Source: Micromonospora sonchi | Lineage (GTDB): Bacteria; Actinomycetota; Actinomycetes; Mycobacteriales; Micromonosporaceae | Direction of reading: 5' to 3' | NCBI RefSeq assembly: GCF_014646235.1 | Contig: NZ_BMNB01000033.1 | Location: forward strand, 16,192 to 80,191 | DNA: 64,000 bases | Shown: piece by piece, positions 54,601 through 62,567 of the stretch | Layout: each line of letters opens with the position of its first letter | How positions within the stretch are numbered: position 1 is the first letter of the stretch | Program-made: the position numbers and the translations under genes | The notes under the pieces: model-generated | What the model saw: the letters and a program-made list of their open reading frames with translations, nothing else | Databases searched by the model: none | What the model was told of the DNA's origin: nothing

Positions 54601-57600
54601 CACGGATCATCCGGCGTTGCCGACCGACGCCCTGCTCACGCAGGTGAGCGAGGCCGTGACGGGGCCGGTGGACGCGGTGACGCAGCGAGCCGCCGAGGTC
54701 AGCCGCCGCGCCACCGACCTGGAACAGCGGGTGGCCGACCTGGACCGGCGACTGGCCGAGTCGCACGGCCGGAACGGAGTCGCCGACTCGTTCCGGCGAC
54801 TGCTCCTCGGTGACCCGGCCTGGGCGGGGCTGCCCACGCCTGACCCGGCGCCGCCTGGCCGCCCCGGCCAGTCCGGTGATCCGGCCACCTCGACCGATCC
54901 CACGGCCACCGCCGATCCGGCTAACCGCACCCGCGACCTGGCCGACGCCAATCTGCAGCGCCTCGCGGAGCTGGCCGCGCGGCACGAGGCGGCCCGGGGC
55001 CCGGCGCGGATCAGGCACGCCCGCCACCTGCGGGCGATGCTCGACCAGCTCGGACTGCGCAACGGCACCCCGGGTGCCGAGCAGCGCCGCGAGCTGCTAC
55101 CGGCCGAGCTGCGCCCGGTCGCCGAGCGGTTCGGCCGCCGGCTTGTGGCCGACAAGATAACGCGGATCTTCGGCGGTCGGCCGGCCGATGCCACCGACAG
55201 CGACGCGCGGCCGAGTAACGTGCCGAACGCCGCCGTGTACGCGGTGGAACAGACTCCCGGACCGCTGGTGCAGGCCGCCACCACCGTCGAGATAGCGAAC
55301 GCGATCCAGGTCGCTGCCGGTGCGGGACCGGTGAGCATGACCGTTGGCGGCGTGCTCGGCTCGGTGCGTGACCTGGCTCTCAAGCGGATCGAAACCGCCG
55401 TCAAGGACGCCCGCCGGAAGTGGGACCTGGACCACCCGAACCCGGCGGCGGAATCGACGGCCCGGGTGGACCGCGTCGCCGGTCCGACCGAGGCCGCCGT
55501 CTCCGACGCGGCACGTCGGCTTCGGGTAGCCATCGCGAACCTCGACCGGGTCAGCTCGACGGTCGACCGGTTGGCGGCGCGAGGACCGGCGGCCGGGGGC
55601 ACGCCCACGCCAGCCGCGCCGACTTCCCGCGACGGTGGCAGCACCCGGACCGACACCTCGGAATCGCTGCGGCGGGCCGACTCGTGGGAGTTGCAGACCG
55701 CCGCGCACCACGTGCGTAACGCCGGTCCGATGTCCCTCAAGCCCGCGTTGCGTGAGCTGCACGCGGTGATCGACCGGCTCGGCCTGCGCCACGGCATGCT
55801 CGGCAAGGCCGACCGGCTCGCCGAGCTGTCGCCGGAGGCCCGACAGGTGGTCGTCGAATTCGGCGGCAGCCTAGCCAGCCGGCCGGCTCAGCTGCGAACC
55901 CTGCGCGCCGAGCAGAACTCCGCCGAGAACGGCCGCCCGCACGGCGTGCCTCGACTGCGTACGTACCTGCTCTCCAGCTTCGTCACGACCGGTGTGGCCG
56001 GGGCAGCAGGTACCGCGATCGCGATCGCGCTGGCGAGTCCGCTCGCCCAGATCATCCCGGCCGCCGCGCTGGCCGCCGTACCGGTGATCGGGATGGCCAA
56101 GTGGTACGCGAAGCGGGCCGGCCTGGCGGCCGACGACGTCCGGACCCGGTTCGACGCGCGCAGCGACGCCCGGGACACCGCCGACCGGGTGGACCAGGTC
56201 ATCGACCGGTTGCAGGAGCCGGTGCGGGAGCTGGAACAGGCGACCGCCGAACTGGAGGCACAGCTCGACGCGGCGGAGACGGCGACCGACCGGCTGACCG
56301 AGCGGTTGGCCGGGACACATCAGCGCAACGGAGTGCTCGGCCGGCTGTTCGGTGCCTTCGGCCGGTCCTCGGCCGCCTCTCCGGACCCGGCCTCTCCGGA
56401 TCCGGCTGCCGGCCAGCCTCAGGGAGGCAACGCCACCGGCCGGCCCGACGGGGGCACCGACCCGGACTCGGGCCGGATCACCGCGGCGGCCGTGCCGAAC
56501 TCCCATTTCCACGGGCTGGGCCGGCCGTTCGCCGACCCCACGGCGGTACTCGACGCGGGGCGGGCCGCACTGCCCCATCTCGCCCCGTACGCCCAGGTGG
56601 ACGCGGTGGTCCAGGTCGGTCCGGACCGGTTCGAGATCCGCTCGACCGGGCAGCAACCGCTGACGGCGCATCTCACCGCCGGTCCGTTGACCGATGCAGT
56701 GGTCGCCCAGTCGACCCGGAACCCCGACGGGACCTTCACCGTCACCGTGTCGGACCGGGCCGCCGACCATGCCGTGGGGCGGGCGCTCGCGCACGAGGTG
56801 GCCGAGCTGGCGGCGCTGCACGAGTCCGGGCGGGCACTGACCGGCCCCCTGGACCCGGGCAACGTGGACGGCCGGATCGACCCGGCCGGGCTCTCCGCGC
56901 ACGACCGGGGTCGGATGGCCGAGATCCGCCTGCTCGCCGTCCCGTACGCCGGTGCCGACCTCGACACCCGACTCGCCGTACGCGTCGAGATCGACGCGCT
57001 TACCGCCCACCTCGGCCTACGTGTGAACGACCCGGACGTGCGAACCAGGTGGGCACTCCTCCCATCCGATGTCCTGGCCCACCTGAGGCAGCTCAGCGTG
57101 CCCGCGCTCAGCCCTGACGCGGTCTCGGCGGTGCTGGCGGGCGGGCCGACCCTCACCGAGGTCGAGCGGATCCGGATGATCGACTACCGGTCCCGGCTGG
57201 CACCGAACTTCTATGTGCCGCACCAGGCGCAGCTGGATGCCCGGCTGCGGGAACTGGCCGCCGAGGCCGAGCACACGCAGTCCGGCATGCCGCGGATGCC
57301 CGCCTTCGCAGGACAGATCGTCGGCGTCCCGCAGGCGCAGCTCGACCGGATCCGGGCGGTGGATCCGCAACTCGCCGACCGGCTCGCCAGCGAGGGCGTC
57401 TACGTCGACCTGACCGGTCGCTACGACCTGCGCCCGTACATGGTGGCGGACGTGCCGGCGATCGACCTCGGGGGAGCCCGGCCGGCGTTCGACCTGTCCA
57501 CCGAGGCCGGCCGGCAGGCCCAACTGCACGAGGACCGGCAGCGGTCCCGGGCCGCCCTGCGCGGGCTGCACGGCAGCCAGGCCGTGACGCTGCTCGCCAA

Positions 57601-60373
57601 CCACGACTTCCACTACCAGGGCACCGCACGGTGGATGGGGCTGGTGCCCGACGTCCTGACCGAGGCGCTGCGCAGCATCACCCCCGTACCGCCCACCGCC
57701 GCCGCGCCGGAGACCGCCACCGCGCCGGAGACCACCGCGACCCAGGGACCGTCCGGCGAGATCAGGGTCGCCGCCGACCGGGTGACCCTGCCTGCCGAAG
57801 AGGGGAACGAGCGCGGGCCGGTCTACGGGCCGGCGCTGGACGACAACACCGGGCAGCCGCCGCCGCTGTTCGACGGCCCGCCGAAGCGTGCGGACGTGCA
57901 GCAGGGCGAGCTCGGCGACTGCGGCATGATCGCCGCGATCGGCTCGGTCGCCGGTCACCTGCCGGACACGATCGCGCGGATGTTCCACCCGAACCCGGAC
58001 GGCTCGGTGGACGTGCTGCTGCACGAAACCGGCGGGCCGGGTTACATGGTCACCCCCACCGGGCGTCAGCTGCGGGTCACCGTGTTTCCGGACGTACCGC
58101 TGCACGCCAACTCGAACGGACGCAGCGCGTACGCCGACCAGTCGGAGGTCGGCACGTCCTGGGCGTCGCTGTTGGAGAAGGCGATCGCAGCGATCGACCG
58201 CACCTGGACCCAGCAGCGCCACGACCAGTGGCAGCAGATGTGGACGGCCGTACCGGGCGTGGACGCCGCCCAGGCCGCCCCGCTCGGCTACGCCCGGCTG
58301 GCCATGGGCAGCGACGTTTCGATGCAGGCGGAGCTGCTCAGCCAGCTCACCGGGCTGCCGACCCGGGTGAGCCAGCTCGACCCGGCGGAAGGACGGGAAG
58401 CCGAGGCCGAGGCACGGTTGGCGGCCCTGCTCGCCGCCGGCAGCCCGGTGCTCACCGCTACCCTCTCGACCACGGAGTACCAGGTGGACTCGGACGGCAA
58501 TCTGCCGCACGGGCTCTACGCCAACCACGTGTACGAGATCGTGTCGGTGGCCAACGGCGAGGTACAGCTACGCAACCCGTGGAATGACAGCGACAGCGAC
58601 CCCGAGTCGATGCCGGTGCGAGAATTCCTCAACCTGATGGAGCACGAGTACGCACACGTCGAGCTGGCCCGCAACGTCGCGGCGCTGCCGGGCTCCGAGT
58701 TCCACGGCCAGGGCCGGCCGACGGCCGATCCCGCGGCGGTGCTGGACCGGGCTCGGCTGGTGCTGCCCACCCTGGCCGCGTCGATCGGCGCGGACCAGGT
58801 CGTCGCCGTCGGGCCGGACGTCTTCGAGGTCCGGGCGACCGACCTGGAGCCGCTGCGCATCCGGGTCGCCGCCGGCCCGCTCGCCGCCGGAGCGGTGGCG
58901 CAGACGATCCGCAACCTGGACGGCACGTTCACCCTCACCGTCTCCGACCGGGCCGCCGACGCCGTGGTCGACCGGGCGGTGGCGCACGAGGCCGCCGAAC
59001 TGCTGGCCCGGCACGAGACCGGTGACGCCCAGGTCGGCCTCTTCGACCAGGGCACCGCCGACGGGCCGATCGACCCCGCCGGCCTCACCGCCCGGGACCG
59101 GGGCCGGCTGGCGGAGCTGCGCCTGATGGCCGCCTGGTACGCACAGGCCGATCCCACCGCCCGGCTGGCCCTGCGCGCCGAGATCGACACGCTGGTCGAC
59201 GGGCTGGGGCTGCGCTGGGGTACGCCGGAGGCACCCGCCCGGTTGGCGGTCCTCCCGCCCGACGTGCGGAGCCACGTCATGACGCTGAGCCTGCCGGCGA
59301 TCACGCCAGACACGGTGGCCGGCGCGCTGGCGTTCAAGCCCGACCCGACGATGGTCGAACGGTTCCGCGCGATCGACTACCGAACCGGGCTGGCGCCTGA
59401 ATTCCAGCCGCCGCCGGCCGCCGAGCTGGCCGCGAAGCTGCGGGAAATGGCCGTGCACGGGGAGCGGAGCCAGTCCTCGCTGCCCCGAATGCCCGCCCTG
59501 GCCGGGCAGCTCATCGGCGTACCGTCGCACCTGCTGGACCAGATCCGCCAGGTCGACCCGCAACTGGCCGACCGAGTCGCCGCTGAGGGCATCTACGTCG
59601 ACCTGACCGGCCGCTTCGACCTGCGTCCGTACACCCTCGACGGCGCACCGGAGTTCTCGCTGGCCCCAGCGGCACCCGCGTACGACCTGAACACCGCGGC
59701 TGGCCGGAATGCGCTGCTCGCCGAGGACCGGGCCCGGGTCGGTACCGGCTTCCGCGCCGAGTACGGGTCGAATCCCGCCGCCATGGCGGTGCTCACCACG
59801 CACGACTTCCACTACCTGACTGACGCCCGGCGGATGGCGCTGGTGCCGAACGCGCTGACCGAGGCGTTGCGGTCGATGACGCAGCCCGAAGCGATGCCGG
59901 TCCGGGACGTCCCGGACCGGATGAGCGGTTCCTCCGCCCACCTGGGCACCGGTCCCACGGCTCCGGCCGCGCCGGCCGTGGTGACACCGACCCCGGTCAC
60001 GACTGAGGCTGCCCTACGGGGGACGCCGGGCCCGCCGTCGGCGGCGCCCCCCGCACCGAGGCATCCGCAGGAGCCGCCGGAGGGGGCCGGCCGACCGCAC
60101 CGCCATCCGCTCGGCCGCACCTACATCGAGGACGAACAGATCAACGTCGCCTACTTCGCCCTGCTCGGCGTCGACGGTACGGTGGATGGCCTGCTCGTGG
60201 TGATGTCCTCCAAGCACGGGCAGCGTACGGCCCACTGGGGTGCCGGTGGCGGACAGCCCGGCGTCGGTGGGTCGATGCCGGTCGACCGGGCTGGAGCCGA
60301 GCGCATCGCTCGGGAGGTGCTCGGCTTCACGCTGCCGGAGGAGCCCGCACTGTACGACATGGTGGACGGCTGA
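48602..60373 (+). CDS. Giant multidomain type VII polymorphic toxin (CpnT-like N-terminus, YwqJ-like, papain-fold and calpain-like domains)
   Basis: 3923 residues. Order: ~1-330 WXG100/CpnT-like region (SWGGGAGEAFGGLWNQL, then hydrophobic TVLIAVFITVIAVFVALLMAW); ~395-480 Gly/Ala repeats; ~480-1000 Thr/Pro/Ala-rich linker; ~1025-1160 YwqJ-like deaminase domain (H1044, C1087-x-E1089, C1150-R-S-C1153); ~1248-1380 papain-fold toxin-like domain with C1254, H1336, D1351; ~1448-1640 module M1; ~1650-2560 four hydrophobic-hairpin plus coiled-coil repeats; ~2627-3026 module M2; ~3076-3355 calpain-like protease with C3107 (GELGDCGMIAAI), H3309 (LYANHVYEIV), N3325 (QLRNPWN); ~3358-3760 module M3, close copy of M2; ~3820-3923 novel C-terminal domain. 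GTG start at 48602, coupled context with the two preceding genes. Export by ESX and a toxic role are inferred. Confidence 0.9.
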   Translation: MAVPNPRNSLGEYAWVWDAVCWVSAGEAWPKGDEDRMRELADAWQALAELVGDTLMDADQGVMKILQSWGGGAGEAFGGLWNQLGVDPNTGLPLIQEVAAAYAAGCDQTALEIEYAKLTVLIAVFITVIAVFVALLMAWLGGVSAGAIPGILAAGRQAVTVAFRRLIAQMGRQLLTRAGMQAALRAAGTRAGQFVTSQGFRQGMRMLGVNVLKEAGEEAVIDVGAQAYQMRSGERREWDTKRTMTAVGGGAYGGVLGPGLSWVGRRVAPRMPVSFSPSQLNFRGSGLVRWGSTSIASGMQNAIISPAASVLANGTINNEWAMPGADAFLGGFASGAGRTGATLAGGATGNLAAKGTNALLNKLGFSFAPGTGTGTGAGGINPSLGVGGANLGNLGNTGAGAGAGAGAGAGAGAGGGAGAGGGAGAGGGAGAGGGAGAGGAGGGAGAGAGGGAGGSNGAGGAGGSGGATGGAGAGNTDTGGGTGQQGSGTAPQSGSGSISLAPPPADSAVASPPGGTPTTDGAASTAAPTTTDGPGLANGAPDPASADAKAGAGDTTAAPAQTEGTPASAQGSPDTADPTSGANRDGTPGDRAAPVSDGPGTDRPATGSTDQTGSTDQTSGGPPADRATGGAQTTPCGTSTGGAQTTPGETSTRGAQTTLGDTSTGAGRTAVADPATGVGDRSNLAGPGGRVDTGTDGLAADAAPTVLPGAPPAAPVVGPTPASVTPTAPATPTAPAATVNPAPAGPTTPGTQPATSGTSTPTTPSTATATSTTGTNTSPTTGNTAQPAPAPRTPVNTTAANSAGSVSLAPPTTTSTSPGQPGASQPAGPAQQGTRPEGTPAPSTPAAETASQPGNQSDGRPEGRTPVDPMVPAATAGSDPTTTPAAPATDPTTTPATPATPATPGTDPTASTTSDGATDAAAHRVEPGDRSAVGVPVVVAVPGSTGTIQPGGPNAPSADSGRVNPESFQRSEGPTGRGTHSWQMNPTAVDGDPAGPEAERALIEASRTLAETARQAVKGGTISRSKQPGMAGALLMPDGGVTTHTSMTTDKGTKPPTRPAVHPLAQAALDRTAAALPDGTGSGHGKCAEVALVSDQLYRLEQQWQEAGEPGTFEQYALNAFDGAKITTHQVKTARQDDVVYELGHYRPPCRSCAHFLPQFNIDPIADPQRDARTYQPPVPGVVGNGPPLSETRPYDQPDGLVPPDPADQQALDAAVPRDPTTGRPVVHPDPRVGQWAGLVNDGGPTVPGRANNCADVGLSVLATWFGRPEVAAPVVPSAQVEVGSTGRQEQALRASFAHEGNGMAGLDAVAEALRTAGPGSAALIITTQADGNGAHTWNAINHDGTIIWVDGQNRLVSDTQPVHGDQVGDVWSIVLDAEGDPIQSARPDGSTTNLLPPASTASDGLSDPGAPTPDGDAAARPRPDGPPGTSTDTGSTVDTGDRTGAVITASALPGTNFHGQGRAQPDPDAVLDRARSVIGQVAAHAGVSGVQPRSDGTYQVTRADGSTFDLRLTSGPVADRAVATGRFGADGVAVVTLSDRAADAIVERGLAHEVAELSALGRPSAPGAPTVDPLSPGDLAELRTAVHQVAVADRWSRAAAQRELAAVIDRLGLRDGMLGAEQRLATVPDSTRTALTDVYPDWHTDRSGRPASRVPAEPTSDARPTGLPRLRTYALTHFTTSSMLTALVAKLTADTGRPELALMLGVGGLVGAVATGPAKWLGKRAGLAAEDRRARHDARQEARSTADSDAATGQQVAGRTDDVGPATREVDSATARLDSQVEALGRRLDAGEGRRRLIGRTRGFTAPATTGPAPSVGRSGDPVTPLGPADPVGLTPHEQGRLAELRALSAQRDAGSRWARPRATREIRALLDSLGLRQGTPGAEQRRDLLPADVRSLADRFGGSRPAAVRERLRVIVDRRPAEGDRPGKVAPWWMATVENAPNVLAAGSIAVVGDLIGQLKLGWFAITAGLTAMASGAVVDPLMARQEAAAKDARDTWDTDHPALPTDALLTQVSEAVTGPVDAVTQRAAEVSRRATDLEQRVADLDRRLAESHGRNGVADSFRRLLLGDPAWAGLPTPDPAPPGRPGQSGDPATSTDPTATADPANRTRDLADANLQRLAELAARHEAARGPARIRHARHLRAMLDQLGLRNGTPGAEQRRELLPAELRPVAERFGRRLVADKITRIFGGRPADATDSDARPSNVPNAAVYAVEQTPGPLVQAATTVEIANAIQVAAGAGPVSMTVGGVLGSVRDLALKRIETAVKDARRKWDLDHPNPAAESTARVDRVAGPTEAAVSDAARRLRVAIANLDRVSSTVDRLAARGPAAGGTPTPAAPTSRDGGSTRTDTSESLRRADSWELQTAAHHVRNAGPMSLKPALRELHAVIDRLGLRHGMLGKADRLAELSPEARQVVVEFGGSLASRPAQLRTLRAEQNSAENGRPHGVPRLRTYLLSSFVTTGVAGAAGTAIAIALASPLAQIIPAAALAAVPVIGMAKWYAKRAGLAADDVRTRFDARSDARDTADRVDQVIDRLQEPVRELEQATAELEAQLDAAETATDRLTERLAGTHQRNGVLGRLFGAFGRSSAASPDPASPDPAAGQPQGGNATGRPDGGTDPDSGRITAAAVPNSHFHGLGRPFADPTAVLDAGRAALPHLAPYAQVDAVVQVGPDRFEIRSTGQQPLTAHLTAGPLTDAVVAQSTRNPDGTFTVTVSDRAADHAVGRALAHEVAELAALHESGRALTGPLDPGNVDGRIDPAGLSAHDRGRMAEIRLLAVPYAGADLDTRLAVRVEIDALTAHLGLRVNDPDVRTRWALLPSDVLAHLRQLSVPALSPDAVSAVLAGGPTLTEVERIRMIDYRSRLAPNFYVPHQAQLDARLRELAAEAEHTQSGMPRMPAFAGQIVGVPQAQLDRIRAVDPQLADRLASEGVYVDLTGRYDLRPYMVADVPAIDLGGARPAFDLSTEAGRQAQLHEDRQRSRAALRGLHGSQAVTLLANHDFHYQGTARWMGLVPDVLTEALRSITPVPPTAAAPETATAPETTATQGPSGEIRVAADRVTLPAEEGNERGPVYGPALDDNTGQPPPLFDGPPKRADVQQGELGDCGMIAAIGSVAGHLPDTIARMFHPNPDGSVDVLLHETGGPGYMVTPTGRQLRVTVFPDVPLHANSNGRSAYADQSEVGTSWASLLEKAIAAIDRTWTQQRHDQWQQMWTAVPGVDAAQAAPLGYARLAMGSDVSMQAELLSQLTGLPTRVSQLDPAEGREAEAEARLAALLAAGSPVLTATLSTTEYQVDSDGNLPHGLYANHVYEIVSVANGEVQLRNPWNDSDSDPESMPVREFLNLMEHEYAHVELARNVAALPGSEFHGQGRPTADPAAVLDRARLVLPTLAASIGADQVVAVGPDVFEVRATDLEPLRIRVAAGPLAAGAVAQTIRNLDGTFTLTVSDRAADAVVDRAVAHEAAELLARHETGDAQVGLFDQGTADGPIDPAGLTARDRGRLAELRLMAAWYAQADPTARLALRAEIDTLVDGLGLRWGTPEAPARLAVLPPDVRSHVMTLSLPAITPDTVAGALAFKPDPTMVERFRAIDYRTGLAPEFQPPPAAELAAKLREMAVHGERSQSSLPRMPALAGQLIGVPSHLLDQIRQVDPQLADRVAAEGIYVDLTGRFDLRPYTLDGAPEFSLAPAAPAYDLNTAAGRNALLAEDRARVGTGFRAEYGSNPAAMAVLTTHDFHYLTDARRMALVPNALTEALRSMTQPEAMPVRDVPDRMSGSSAHLGTGPTAPAAPAVVTPTPVTTEAALRGTPGPPSAAPPAPRHPQEPPEGAGRPHRHPLGRTYIEDEQINVAYFALLGVDGTVDGLLVVMSSKHGQRTAHWGAGGGQPGVGGSMPVDRAGAERIAREVLGFTLPEEPALYDMVDG
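49793..50030 (+). repeat. Gly/Ala-coding tandem repeats in the giant toxin gene
   Basis: First GGCGCT repeated in six-base steps, then about five copies of an 18-base unit of type GGTGCGGGCGCTGGTGGT, encoding GAGGGA units. A flexible linker that is prone to slippage. Confidence 0.9.
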
Positions 60374-60404
60374 CGATGCCGACGACAGGACAGGGAGAAG
60401 AGCC

Positions 60405-61247
60405 TTGCGCTCCTTCACCGAGATCACATCGATACCGAACAACGTTCCGGTCGATATCGGGCACGCCCGGCTCGCGGTGCGGTGGGTCAACGTCGGGCCA
60501 CCGGTCCGCGCGGAGATGGTCGTCATGCCGCGCCGGAGCGAGGAATCTGCACACCACGAGGTGACCCTCGGTGAGACGTTCCCGGTGGGCGAGGAGACCT
60601 GGCGCTTCGCCGACCTTGACATGGCCAGCGCGGACCAGTGGAAAGTCACCGTCCGCCGGGTGGACGAGAACGAGGTGCTGGAGCCGCCCACCGGTCACCT
60701 CTGGAAGCCGGCGCGGCTGCGTCCCTACGGGCAGCTCGACGAGGCGCAACTCCAGTCGGTGGAAGCCGCCCTGGGGCATCCGCTGCCACCGGACTACCGC
60801 GACTGGCTGCGCCGGAACAACGGCGCGCAGCCCGAGGTGGAGCACCACATTCCCGGCGTGCCGTTCACCCTCCTGCCGGAGCGCCCGCTGTTCGGCGTCC
60901 ATCCCCAGTATCCGCCTTTCGACCTGGTGCACGCTCAGCGCGTACACCGGGATCCCTGGCTGTCACCGGCCTGGCTGGTCATCGCGAACCCGTCCGGCGG
61001 CCTGCTGGTCATCTCGACGCAGTCGAGTGACGGAACCATCTATTTCGTGCACGAGCTGGACCTGCTCGGTCCGCCTGGTCCGCCCGCCTCGGCCGCCCGG
61101 GAACGCAAGCTGCGCGCCGTGGCCCGGTCGACGGGGTACTTCATCGGCCGGTTGACCCCGATGGAACTGGACCAGCTTCCTCCGGTGCAGATGCTGCCGC
61201 CCGGCGCCTTCACCGACCCCCGCAACTACGAGGACGGACAGCCATGA
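60405..61247 (+). CDS. SUKH-family (SMI1/KNR4) immunity protein with DUF6406-like N-terminus
   Basis: 280 residues. Residues ~1-95 resemble the DUF6406 family (TEITSIPNNVPVDIGHARLAVRWV), and ~110-280 are a SMI1/KNR4 (SUKH-1) domain: LDEAQLQSVEAALGHPLPPDYRDWLRRNNGAQP, DGTIYFVHELDLL. Positioned right after the giant toxin on the same strand, it is the best candidate for cognate immunity. The TTG start at 60405 is chosen because GGGAGAAG lies four bases upstream; no ATG/GTG fits. Confidence 0.8.
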   Translation: MRSFTEITSIPNNVPVDIGHARLAVRWVNVGPPVRAEMVVMPRRSEESAHHEVTLGETFPVGEETWRFADLDMASADQWKVTVRRVDENEVLEPPTGHLWKPARLRPYGQLDEAQLQSVEAALGHPLPPDYRDWLRRNNGAQPEVEHHIPGVPFTLLPERPLFGVHPQYPPFDLVHAQRVHRDPWLSPAWLVIANPSGGLLVISTQSSDGTIYFVHELDLLGPPGPPASAARERKLRAVARSTGYFIGRLTPMELDQLPPVQMLPPGAFTDPRNYEDGQP

Positions 61248-61882
61248 GCAAGACGTGGACCTCGTCGGCCCTGCTGCTGCCGCTCGGGCAGTACTTCGGC
61301 ACCTTCTACCCCAAGGTGGGTGCTTCGGAGCGCTTTCAGCGGGTCCGGCTCGGCCCGGATGTCTGGGATCTGGACGAGCAGCGCTTCGTCCTCTGGGCGC
61401 TCGCGCACAGCACGGCCGACCGGCAGGAGGAGCAGGTCTGGTCACTCGCCTCGCTACGGGATGCGGCAACCGGCCAACTTCCCGGCGTGGACTGCGAACC
61501 GTTGCTCGACAGCCTGCTCGCCGAAGGGCTGTTGGCAGAAGTGGTGCTGGACACGCCGGATGCGGTCGAGTTCGCCCAGCGGCACCGGCTCGGCTCCCGG
61601 ATGCTCGGGCTCGGCAACAGCGCCGACGAGCCATGGCTGTGGTCGATCGGCTTCTTCGACCGGCCGATCGTCAAGGTCACCCGTACCGTGTACAACCTCT
61701 GGGAGAGCGGACGATCCGGGGAGAGCCTCTGGTCCGCGTGCCAGTCCCTGGCCGCCGACGAGCGTGACACGGGAGGCACCGACCCGGAGCTGACAGATCC
61801 GGAGCAACTGCTCACCGCGCTCCTCCGTGCCCTTCACCCGTTGTTGCTGGCCAGCGTGGTCTACCTGGAGCCGCAACCATGA
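61244..61882 (+). CDS. Hypothetical protein, paralogue of the next gene (1)
   Basis: 212 residues. Similar to the following gene in layout: a start LLLPLGQYFGTFYPKVGA, a winged-helix-like middle (WSLASLRDAATGQLPGVDCEPLLDSLLAEGLLAEV), RMLGLGNSADEPWLWSIGFF, then LWESGRSGESLWSACQSL. No known family. Overlaps the SUKH gene stop (ATGA), so it belongs to the toxin-immunity operon; could be a second immunity protein or a regulator. Confidence 0.75.
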   Translation: MSKTWTSSALLLPLGQYFGTFYPKVGASERFQRVRLGPDVWDLDEQRFVLWALAHSTADRQEEQVWSLASLRDAATGQLPGVDCEPLLDSLLAEGLLAEVVLDTPDAVEFAQRHRLGSRMLGLGNSADEPWLWSIGFFDRPIVKVTRTVYNLWESGRSGESLWSACQSLAADERDTGGTDPELTDPEQLLTALLRALHPLLLASVVYLEPQP

Positions 61883-62532
61883 CCGAGACGAGGACGCCGA
61901 CGATGACGGAGCCGTTGATCCTGCCGGTCGGCCGCTACACCGGTGAGTTCCACCCGGAGGTGGGTGCTCCGGTCAAGTACTACTCGTTGAGCATCGGCCG
62001 ACTCATGGTGACGATGGAGGATCCGCAGGCGTTCGCCGTCTGGGCCGCCGCGCATCCCCCGACCGATGATCCGGGACGCGCGTGGACCAGGGCCGCCGTG
62101 TTGGATGCCGCCGGCCAGGTCGGGGTGGCGGATCCGGAGCGGGTCGTCGAGGAGTTCCTGGAGGACGGGCTGCTGGTCGAGGTGAGCCCGGACGATGCGG
62201 AGCTGGAAGGGTTCGCTCGCGCGCACCGGGTGTTGCCGTTGATGGTGTCGCTGGGCAACAACCCGGACGACCCGTTGCACTACGGCATCGGCCTGTTCGG
62301 CCTGGAACCGGTGATCCGGGTGCCCACCCTTGTGCACGACATCTGGCAGTGGAGCAGCGTCGGCGACAGCCTCTGGGAGGTATGCCAGGTGTTCGCCGAG
62401 GCCGGCGCGCAGGTCGACTTCGTCGACGCCCGCGAGCACGACCCGCACCATGTGCTGCGCGAGTTCTTCGCGGCGCTGCCCATGCTGCTGGCCACCAGCG
62501 CTGCCTGCCTGGACGAGGCCTGCCGGCTCTGA
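61879..62532 (+). CDS. Hypothetical protein, paralogue of the previous gene (2)
   Basis: 217 residues, start ATG 61879 overlapping the previous stop (ATGA); an ATG at 61903 would remove an eight-residue tail absent from the paralogue. Shared blocks are LPVGRYTGEFHPEVGAPVKY, AVWAAAH, VVEEFLEDGLLVEV, LMVSLGNNPDDPLHYGIGLF and GDSLWEVCQVF. The pair is a tandem duplication downstream of the giant toxin. Confidence 0.75.
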   Translation: MTETRTPTMTEPLILPVGRYTGEFHPEVGAPVKYYSLSIGRLMVTMEDPQAFAVWAAAHPPTDDPGRAWTRAAVLDAAGQVGVADPERVVEEFLEDGLLVEVSPDDAELEGFARAHRVLPLMVSLGNNPDDPLHYGIGLFGLEPVIRVPTLVHDIWQWSSVGDSLWEVCQVFAEAGAQVDFVDAREHDPHHVLREFFAALPMLLATSAACLDEACRL

Positions 62533-62567
62533 TCCACGCCGGCACCGTCGGCGCAGGCCGGGGCCGC

